A stretch of DNA of 64,000 bases from Agromyces aurantiacus (lineage in GTDB: Bacteria; Actinomycetota; Actinomycetes; Actinomycetales; Microbacteriaceae): contig NZ_JAFBBW010000001.1 of NCBI RefSeq assembly GCF_016907355.1, positions 1,860,001 to 1,924,000 on the forward strand, written 5' to 3'. The translations under genes were made by a program, and so were the position numbers. Position 1 is the first letter of the stretch, and each line of letters starts with the position of its first letter. The notes under the pieces are model-generated. The model was not told the origin of the DNA. It ran no database searches and was given only the letters and a program-made list of their open reading frames with translations. Of the stretch, positions 10,322 through 18,200 are shown piece by piece.

Positions 10322-11752
10322 GTGACCGAGACCCTGCGCAACTTCATCGACGGCCGCTTCGTCGACGCTCGCGGCGACGAGGCGATCGACCTCGTCGACC
10401 CCGCCACCGAGGAGGTCTACGGTCGTGAACCCATCTCGACCGCGGCCGACATCGACGACGCCTATGCCGCCGCCGCGACCGCCTTCGCGTCGTGGGGGCA
10501 GACCACGCCCGCCGAGCGCCAGCTCGCGCTCTTCCGCATCGCCGACGCGATGGAGGAACGGGCCGAGGAGTTCGCCGACCTCGAATCGCAGGACACCGGG
10601 AAGCCGCGAGCGAGCCTCGTCGCCGACGAGATCCTCCAGTCCGTCGACCAGCTCCGCTTCTTCGCGGGCGCCGCGCGCAACCTCGAGGGCCGCTCGGCCG
10701 GTGAGTACCTCGCCGGGCACACCTCGTTCGTGCGGCGCGAGCCGATCGGCGTCATCGGTCAGGTCGCCCCCTGGAACTACCCGCTCAACATGGCCGTCTG
10801 GAAGGTGGCCCCGGCGATCGCGGCCGGCAACACCGTGGTGCTCAAGCCCTCCGACACGACGCCGCTCTCGACGCTGAAGCTCGCCGAGGTCGCCGCCGAG
10901 TTCCTGCCGGCGGGCGTCCTCAACGTCGTCACGGGCGATCGCGCGACCGGTGCGGCGCTCCTGCAGCACGCGACGCCGCAGATGGTGGCCATCACCGGCT
11001 CGGTCCGCGCGGGCATGGAGGTCGCGCGCGCCGCGGCCGCCGACCTCAAGCGCGTGCACCTCGAGCTCGGCGGCAAGGCGCCCGCGATCGTCTTCGACGA
11101 CGTGGACCTCGCCGCAGCGGCGGAGGGCATCGTCTCCGCGGCCTACTTCAACGCCGGCCAGGACTGCACGGCCGCCACGCGCGTGCTCGTGCACGAGTCG
11201 GTGCACGACGAGCTCGTCGGCGCGCTCGTCGAGGCGGCCCGCGCGAACGCCCGGACCGGTGCACCCCGCGAGGAGGGCGTCTTCTACGGTCCGCTGAACA
11301 ACGCGACCCAGCTCGCGAACGTGTCGGGCGTGATCGACCGGCTCCCCGACCACGCCGAGATCGCCACGGGCGGTCGCCGGCAGGGCGACCGCGGCTACTT
11401 CTGGGAGGCCACCGTGGTCACGGGCCTCCGCCAGGACGACGAGGCCGTGCAGCGCGAGATCTTCGGGCCCGTCCTCACGGTGCAGTCCTTCCGCGAGGAG
11501 GGCGAGGCGCTCGCGATGGCGAACGGCGTCGACTACGCCCTCGCCGCATCCGTGTGGACCCGCGACCACGGCCGCGCGATGCGGTTCGCGAAGCACCTCG
11601 ACTTCGGCTGCGTCTGGATCAACACGCACATCCCGTTCGTCTCGGACATGCCGCACGGCGGGTTCAAGCACTCGGGATACGGCAAGGACCTCTCGCAGTA
11701 CGGATTCGAGGACTACACCCGGATCAAGCACGTCATGAGCTCCCTCGGCTGA
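10322..11752 (+). CDS. Gamma-aminobutyraldehyde dehydrogenase (aldehyde dehydrogenase family)
   Basis: NAD(P)-dependent oxidation of 4-aminobutanal to GABA in putrescine degradation. It has 476 residues of the ALDH fold: VAPWNYPLNMAVWKVAPAIA at about 150, catalytic Glu in LELGGKAP at about 245, and nucleophile Cys in NAGQDCTAATR at about 280. The C-terminal SDMPHGGFKHSGYGKDLSQY is typical of the aminobutyraldehyde (PatD-like) subgroup. GTG at 10322 follows gaggagcac. The divergent aminotransferase would supply its substrate. Betaine-aldehyde-type activity is an alternative, because these subfamilies are close. Confidence 0.9.
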   Translation: MTETLRNFIDGRFVDARGDEAIDLVDPATEEVYGREPISTAADIDDAYAAAATAFASWGQTTPAERQLALFRIADAMEERAEEFADLESQDTGKPRASLVADEILQSVDQLRFFAGAARNLEGRSAGEYLAGHTSFVRREPIGVIGQVAPWNYPLNMAVWKVAPAIAAGNTVVLKPSDTTPLSTLKLAEVAAEFLPAGVLNVVTGDRATGAALLQHATPQMVAITGSVRAGMEVARAAAADLKRVHLELGGKAPAIVFDDVDLAAAAEGIVSAAYFNAGQDCTAATRVLVHESVHDELVGALVEAARANARTGAPREEGVFYGPLNNATQLANVSGVIDRLPDHAEIATGGRRQGDRGYFWEATVVTGLRQDDEAVQREIFGPVLTVQSFREEGEALAMANGVDYALAASVWTRDHGRAMRFAKHLDFGCVWINTHIPFVSDMPHGGFKHSGYGKDLSQYGFEDYTRIKHVMSSLG

Positions 11753-11785
11753 CCCTGCGCCTGCGGTGGTGCCAGACTGGACGGC

Positions 11786-12934
11786 ATGGTGGTCGGAGCG
11801 GTGCGCAGCAGGGTCGAACCGGATGCGCCGCAGTGGGACGCCGTCGTCGGCGAGCGCTTCATCGCCGCCGTCGCCGCGCCGGCCCGCGACCGCGTGCTGA
11901 CCGCGCTGGCGGAGGCGGCCGCGACGGACGCGCTCGAACTCGAGGATCTCGTCGCGCGCATCCCCATCGGACCGCAGGGCGCCGACGACTTCGCACTCGT
12001 GTGGTGGCCGGAGTCGGGCGATCCGGTCACCGCGATCGTCCGCGGCGACGCGGTGATCGACCTCGCGTCGCCCGGCGGCGCCCGCCGGTTCGACTCGCGC
12101 GGCATCAGCCCGTGGCACCTCGCCGAGTTCACCGCGGTGACGCGCCTGCGCATCGCCGGGTCGGCGTCCTCGCTCGAGGCGGTGCGCCAGGCGGGGCTCC
12201 GCGGCGATGCGGTGCCGTCGCGCCGCGCGTCGTTCCGCACCGCCGCCGTCGAGTGGTCGTGGCGCGAGATGCCGTCCGGTCCGGGGCCGGTCGCGGGCGA
12301 CCCCGACGCCGACACCGTGCTCGACGCGCATCCGCCGTCGGGCGGGCCGCGCCCGGGTGCCGCCGACGCGCGGCCGGGGTCAGGTCCTGCCACCGTGCCC
12401 ATCGACGTCGTCGTCGGCGACACCATCCGGTACACCCGGGGCGATGCCGCCGACGCCGACACCGTCCTGTCGGCGGCGCTGCGAGCGGATGGCGCGGGCT
12501 CGGCGATCGCCGGCTACGACCCCGGCGGCGCCGCCCGTCCCGCGACGGACGGGCCGTCGCGCCGTTCGGGCGCCGCGCTCCGCGACGCCGTGCGCTTCCG
12601 CGTCGACGGAGGCGAGCCTCGGCCGATCGCGGAGCCCGTCTACGTCGGGCGGAACCCGAGCGCACCGCGCGTGACCCCGGGCCCGGTGACGCTCGTCCGC
12701 GTCGGGTCGCCGGCCGGCGTCGTCTCATCGACCCACCTCGAGCTGCGCGTCGAAGGCCGTCGCCTCGTCGCGACGGACCTGCGCTCGACGAACGGCACCG
12801 TCGTGCGCTCGGCCGCGGGCGTGCGCCGCCTGCGCCCGGGGGAGTCCATCGTCGTCACGCCCGGGACGACGCTGCAACTCGGAGGGGATACGATCGTCGA
12901 GATCCTCCCCGCCCTCGGAGGCGTCGACGCATGA
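11786..12934 (+). CDS. FHA domain protein, first gene of the kinase cluster
   Basis: A 382-residue cytoplasmic protein. Residues 1-165 are an uncharacterised conserved alpha/beta domain. Residues 165-270 are a Pro/Ala/Asp-rich linker in which DADTVLDA and DADTVLSA repeat. Residues about 285-375 form a forkhead-associated domain with GRNP, SSTHLEL and STNGTVV, the loops that bind phosphothreonine. It most likely docks on proteins phosphorylated by the kinase encoded two genes downstream; the linker threonines could themselves be phosphorylated, which is inference. ATG 11786 lies seven bases after CAGACT, a near -10 box. Its stop is eight bases before the phosphatase start. Confidence 0.88.
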   Translation: MVVGAVRSRVEPDAPQWDAVVGERFIAAVAAPARDRVLTALAEAAATDALELEDLVARIPIGPQGADDFALVWWPESGDPVTAIVRGDAVIDLASPGGARRFDSRGISPWHLAEFTAVTRLRIAGSASSLEAVRQAGLRGDAVPSRRASFRTAAVEWSWREMPSGPGPVAGDPDADTVLDAHPPSGGPRPGAADARPGSGPATVPIDVVVGDTIRYTRGDAADADTVLSAALRADGAGSAIAGYDPGGAARPATDGPSRRSGAALRDAVRFRVDGGEPRPIAEPVYVGRNPSAPRVTPGPVTLVRVGSPAGVVSSTHLELRVEGRRLVATDLRSTNGTVVRSAAGVRRLRPGESIVVTPGTTLQLGGDTIVEILPALGGVDA

Positions 12935-12941
12935 CCGGACA

Positions 12942-13763
12942 GTGGGGGACCAGGTGACGCAGATCGGCAACGGCAACAGCCGGCACCGCGTGGACCTGCC
13001 GGACGGCACCGAGGTCACGCTCTCGTGGGCCGCGGCCACCGACACGGGGCTGCGACGTGCGGTCAACGAAGACAGCTTCGTGGCCCAGGCGCCGCTGTTC
13101 GCCGTCGCCGACGGCATGGGCGGCCACGCCGCGGGCGACTTCGCGAGCGCTGCCGTCGTCACCCGGCTCGCGGAGCACGGCGGCAAGCCCGCGATCGGCA
13201 CGGCCGACATCGACTCGGCGCTCCGGCTGGCCGTGCAGGACATGGGCCGCGGCGCCGGCGTGACCGATGAGGGCAGCGGCACGACCGTCACCGGTGTGGC
13301 GCTCGGCGTGATCGGCGACGAACCCGCCTGGATCGTCTTCAACATCGGCGACTCGCGCGTCTACCGCCTGGTGGGTGGGGTGCTCGAGCAGCTCACCGTC
13401 GACCACTCGATCGTGCAGGAGCTCGTCGACGCCGGCCAGATCACGCGCGAGGAGGCCGACACCCACCCCCACTCGAACGTGATCACGCGCGCGGTGGGGT
13501 TCCACGAGGCGCCGATCCCCGACTACCGGGCGATCGCGCTCGAGGAGGGGATGCGCCTGCTCGTGTGCTCCGACGGCCTCACCAAGGAGCTGACCTCATA
13601 CGGCATCCGGCACTTCCTCATCTCCGGCCGCAGGCCCGAGCAGGCGGTCCGGCAGCTCGTGGAGGCGGCCGTGGGCAACGGCGGCCGCGACAACGTGACC
13701 GTCGTGGTCGTCGACGTGCTCCGCGTCGTCCGTCCCGGACGAGCGGACGCCGCCGAAGCGTGA
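12942..13763 (+). CDS. PP2C-family serine/threonine protein phosphatase
   Basis: Metal-dependent phosphatase, 273 residues, cytoplasmic and without a membrane segment. All PP2C metal-site motifs are present: RRAVNEDS at about 38, ADGMGGH at about 53, GSGTTVTG at about 110, NIGDSRVY at about 134, CSDGLT at about 210 and GGRDNVTVVVVD at about 245. It lies just upstream of the Ser/Thr kinase and between FHA and kinase genes, so it is the expected counter-enzyme of that kinase. GTG 12942 is used; GTG 12954 in the same frame is an alternative that would shorten it by four residues. Confidence 0.93.
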   Translation: MGDQVTQIGNGNSRHRVDLPDGTEVTLSWAAATDTGLRRAVNEDSFVAQAPLFAVADGMGGHAAGDFASAAVVTRLAEHGGKPAIGTADIDSALRLAVQDMGRGAGVTDEGSGTTVTGVALGVIGDEPAWIVFNIGDSRVYRLVGGVLEQLTVDHSIVQELVDAGQITREEADTHPHSNVITRAVGFHEAPIPDYRAIALEEGMRLLVCSDGLTKELTSYGIRHFLISGRRPEQAVRQLVEAAVGNGGRDNVTVVVVDVLRVVRPGRADAAEA

Positions 13764-13797
13764 TCGCGCCGCCGGTGTGCGCGGCATCCGGCGACCC

Positions 13798-13803
13798 TAC
13801 AAT
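13798..13803 (+). promoter_or_regulatory. Possible -10 box inside the kinase cluster
   Basis: TACAAT, a near-consensus actinobacterial -10 hexamer, lies in the 109-base gap between phosphatase and kinase, the widest spacing within the first eight genes of the cluster. It suggests that the kinase and downstream genes can be transcribed independently. No convincing -35 hexamer is visible. Confidence 0.4.
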
Positions 13804-13872
13804 TGGGGGCGATGCACCCGGCGCCACCGGGACCCGAGCGGTGCGCCGCACCACGAGGACGCTGGGAGGAAC

Positions 13873-15285
13873 GTGTCGAGGCGACTGCCGTCAACGCCGC
13901 CGAACCTGCCCGGCTTCTCGTTCATCCGCGTGCTCGGATCGGGCGGATTCGCCGACGTGTTCCTCTACGAGCAGAACATGCCCCGCCGGCTGGTCGCGGT
14001 CAAGGTGCTGCTGGCCGAGGTGGTCAACGACGAGGTCCGGCAGATGTTCCAGGCCGAGGCGAACCTCATGGCGCAGCTGTCGAGCCATCCGTCGATCCTG
14101 ACCGTGTATCAGGCGAGCGTCGCGGCCGACGGCCGCCCGTACCTCGTCATGGAGTACTGCTCGGCGACGCTCGGGCAGCGTTACCGCGCCGTGCAGCTGC
14201 CCATCGCCGAGGTGCTCTCGATCGGCGTGCGCATCGCGAGCGCGGTCGAGACCGCGCACCGCCAGGGCGTGCTGCACCGCGACATCAAGCCCTCCAACAT
14301 CCTGACGACCGCCTACGGGCACCCCGTGCTCTCCGACTTCGGGATCGCCTCGACCCTGGGGCAGGCCGAGTCCAGCGAGGCGGTCGGGCTGTCGGTGCCG
14401 TGGTCGGCGCCCGAGGTGCTGCTCGACGAGGTCGCGGGCACCGTGGCGAGCGAGGTGTGGTCGCTCGGCGCCACCGTCTACTCGCTGCTGGCCGGACGCA
14501 GTCCCTTCGAGGTGCCCGGCGGTGACAACGGCACGATGGCGCTCGTCGGGCGCATCGAGAAGGCGCGCGTGCCGGCGACCGGCCGCGCCGACGTGCCGGC
14601 GAGCCTCGAGGCGGTGCTCGCGCGCGCCATGTCGAAGCGTCCGTCGGCGCGGCAGGCCAGTGCGCTCGAGTTCATCCGGGACCTGCAGGCGGTCGAGGAG
14701 GAGCTCGCGCTGCCGCAGACCCCGCTCGAGGTGGCGATGGACGACTGGGCCATCGCGACCGCCGTCGACCTCGACGAGCGCACGCGCATCGGGGCGGGAT
14801 CGACGGTCGGGACCCCGTCCTCGCGTCGACGCCGGCGCCGTGCGGGCCTCGCGCCCGGCGCCTCGACCGCGACGGCCGACCCGCACTCGCGCGGCTCGGC
14901 CTCGGGCCGCGGGCGCGGAGCGCCGCCCACGACCCGTCGCCTGCTCATCGGCGTCGGCGTGGCGGCCGCCGTGTTCGTCGCGCTGGTGGTCGCCGGGCTG
15001 CTCACGGTCGTGCGCGGGGCGGGCGCCATCCCGGTCGTCTCGGACGTCGAGGCGGTCTCCGACGGCGACGCCGTGGTCTTCGAGTGGGACGACCCGGCCG
15101 GCCTGCGACAGGGCGACACCTACGTCGTGACCGTCGACGGCCGCGAGTGGCCGCCGCAACGCGAGTCGAGCCTGTCCGTGCCGACCGACGGCGCCGCGCG
15201 GATGTGCGCGACCGTCACCGTGGCGCGCGAGGGCAAGTCGGGCCGGCCGAGCGCCGAGCGCTGCGAAGAGGTCGAGGCGCGGTGA
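13873..15285 (+). CDS. Membrane serine/threonine protein kinase (PknB-type) with Fn3-like ectodomain
   Basis: A 470-residue receptor-type kinase. Kinase domain, residues about 15-280: glycine loop GSGGFADVF, catalytic Lys in LVAVKVL, HRDIKPSNIL, SDFGIAS and WSAPEVL, all intact. A Ser/Arg-rich juxtamembrane stretch follows, then one membrane helix at about 355-380 (LLIGVGVAAAVFVALVVAGL). The C-terminal ectodomain of about 85 residues has the VVFEWDDP strand and two Cys and resembles a single Fn3 module rather than PASTA repeats. GTG 13873 lies behind gggagga. Its TGA overlaps the ATG of the giant Fn3 protein, tying the two in expression. Confidence 0.93.
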   Translation: MSRRLPSTPPNLPGFSFIRVLGSGGFADVFLYEQNMPRRLVAVKVLLAEVVNDEVRQMFQAEANLMAQLSSHPSILTVYQASVAADGRPYLVMEYCSATLGQRYRAVQLPIAEVLSIGVRIASAVETAHRQGVLHRDIKPSNILTTAYGHPVLSDFGIASTLGQAESSEAVGLSVPWSAPEVLLDEVAGTVASEVWSLGATVYSLLAGRSPFEVPGGDNGTMALVGRIEKARVPATGRADVPASLEAVLARAMSKRPSARQASALEFIRDLQAVEEELALPQTPLEVAMDDWAIATAVDLDERTRIGAGSTVGTPSSRRRRRRAGLAPGASTATADPHSRGSASGRGRGAPPTTRRLLIGVGVAAAVFVALVVAGLLTVVRGAGAIPVVSDVEAVSDGDAVVFEWDDPAGLRQGDTYVVTVDGREWPPQRESSLSVPTDGAARMCATVTVAREGKSGRPSAERCEEVEAR

Positions 15286-18200
15286 TGGACGTCCGGTCGC
15301 TCTGGCGCCGCCGCCGGTCCGCGCTGATCACCGGCGCGTCGATCGTCGCCGTCGTCGGCCTCGTGACCGGCGTCGCCGTGGCATCCGGCGGGTACACCGC
15401 GCAGCGGGTCGACCTCGGCGACGCCGCCGTCTGGGTCGCCAACGACGGGCGGCAGTCGGTCGGCCGCGCGAACACCGCGGTGCTCGAACTGAACTCGGTC
15501 GTCGAGACCGGCGGCACGCGCGCCGAGGTCGTGCAGCAGGGCGGCACGGTGCTCGTGCTCGACCGCGGGCGCGCGAGCGTCGGGATCGTCGACCCCGCGA
15601 CCTCGACCGTGGTCGACACCGTCGCGATGCCGCCCGAAGAGCCCGCCGTCGCGCTCGCGGGCGACCGCGTCGTGGTCACCTCGGACGGCGGGCTGTGGGT
15701 GCAGCCGGTCGCGGAATTCGCCGACTTCGACAGCGATGAGGATCCCGCCCTGTCCTTCGGCACGGGCTCGGTGGTCTCGGTCGACGAGTCCGGCCGGATC
15801 TTCGCGTTCACGCCGACGACCGGCGTGGTCTCGCGCGCGTCGGCATCCGACCCCGACTCGCTCGCCGGGACCTGGCAGCTCGAGCCGCTCGACGACGGCG
15901 CCGAGGCGCAGGTCACCTCGGTCGGCGGCCGCTGGGCGGTGCTCGACCGGCGCGCCGGCGTGCTGCGCCTCGAGGGACGCACGGTCGAGCTCGCCGGTCT
16001 CGTCGGCGACCCGGGTTCGGCGGTGCTCCAGCAGGCGTCCGCCGACGGAGACCGGGTGGCCGTCGCGACCCGGTCCGGCCTGGTCGAGGTGCCGCTCGAC
16101 GGGTCCGACCCGATCGTGCGCTTCCGCGACGCCTCCGGTACGCCGGCCGTCCCGGTGCGGCACGACGGCTGCCTGCACGCGGCGTGGGGGGATGGCACGG
16201 CGTGGCGGGCATGCGGCGGCGATGCCGGCGAATCGCACGAGCTCGCGCAGTGGGTGCGCGGAGCGGCCCTCGCGTTCCTCGCCAACGGCGACGCGGTGGT
16301 GCTCAACGACCGGCGCACCGGGCGCAGCTGGGCCGCCTCGGAGGACTACGGTCTCATCGACAACTGGGCCGACCTCCTCGCGATCGAGCGCGACGACCAG
16401 ACCGTCGAGCAGAACGACCCCGATACGCCGCCGACCATCGAGAAGAGCCAGGTCGCCCCCGTCGCGGTCGACGACGAGTTCGGCGCCAGGCCCGGACGGG
16501 CGACCCTCCTGCCCGTGCTGCTGAACGACTACGACGCCAACGGCGACGTGCTCGTGGTCTCGGCGGTCGACGGCGACCTGCCGGCCGAGGCCGACGTCGA
16601 CCTCGTCGCGAATCGCCAGCAGGTGCAGCTCACGCTCCCGGACGACGCGACGGGTGCGTTCGCGGTCCGCTACACCATCGACGACGGCCGCGGCGGCACC
16701 GCCCAGGCGGTCGTCTCGGTGACGGTCCGCGCGCCCGAGGAGAACTCCCCGCCCCAGCAGGTGCGCGCTGCGCGCTCGGTCGTCGAGGTGAAGGGGCGCG
16801 TCTCGGTGCCCGTGCTCGGGGAGTGGGTCGATCCCGACGGGGACCCCGTGTTCCTTCGCTCCGCCGGCGTGGACGAGCCGGACACCGTCACCTCGACCGC
16901 CGACGGCATCGTGGTGTTCGACGAGCGCGGGGGCGAGGGCGCGGAGCGGCCGGTGTCGCTCGTCGTCTCCGACGGTCGCGACGACGGCGCCGGCCTCCTG
17001 ACGGTGTCGGTTCGCGCGCCCGGCGAGGCGCCGCTCGTGGCCGACGCGTTCGTCGCGCTCGCGACCGTCGGCGAGGAGATCGCGCTCGAGCCGCTCCGGC
17101 ACGTCCGGGGCGGCTCCGGCGAGGCCCGGCTGACGGCCGTGCCCGCGAAGCCCGAGGCGCGCATCACGCCCGACTTCGACGGCGGCACCTTCCGGTTCGT
17201 GGGCGAGGCCGTGCGCACGCATTACCTGGAGTACACGGTGACCGACGGCGCCCAGACCGCGACCGGCCGCGTGCGCGTCGAGGTCTCGGCGCCCCCCGAG
17301 CGCGACACGACGCCCATCACGGTGCCGCACACGGCGTTCCTGCGGGCGGGCCATCCGACCGAGGTCGACGTGCTCGCCACCGACATCGACCCGACCGGCG
17401 GCGTGCTCGTGATCACCGAGACGGGTTCGGAGCCCGACGACTCGGGCGTCCGGGTCGAGATCGTCGAGCACCGGGTGCTGCGCGTGACGCTCACGAAGCC
17501 CCTCGAGACTGGCTCGGCCACGTTCGGCTACCGCGTGAGCAACGGGCTGGGCGACGCCGAGGGCGAGGTCACGGTGGTCGAGGTGCCCGAGCCCGACCAG
17601 CACCAGCCGCCGGTGGCCGTGGCCGACAGCGCCTCGGCGCGCACGGGCGATGTCATCGACATCCCGGTGCTCGACAACGACAGCCATCCCGACGGCGACC
17701 CGCTGACGCTCGCGGCCGAGCTCGTCGAGGCGCCGGCAGCGGGCCTGCTCTTCCCGTCGGGCGATCGCCTCCGCTACCAGGCGCCGGAGCAGCCGGGCGA
17801 GTTCGAGGCCGTGTACCGCGTCGAGGGGCCGGACGGCCAGTTCGCGACCGCGACGGTGCGCATCGCCGTGCGCGAGGCCGACGTCGCGACGAACGCCCCG
17901 CCGGTTCCGCGCACGGCGACCGCGCGCGTGCTCTCGGGCGACACCGTGCGCATCCCCATCCCGCTCGGCGGCACCGACCCCGACGGCGACTCCGTGCAGC
18001 TGCTCGGCCAGGAGTCCAACCCCGAGCGCGGCTCGGTCGTCGCGCGCGGAGCCGACTGGCTCGAGTACCAGGCCGGCGACTACTCGGCGGGCACCGACAC
18101 CTTCTCCTACGCCGTGGTCGACGCGCTCGGCGCTCGCGCCACCGGGACGGTGCGGGTCGGCGTCGCGCCCGGCGCGGACGGCGCGCGCCTTCCGGTCGCG

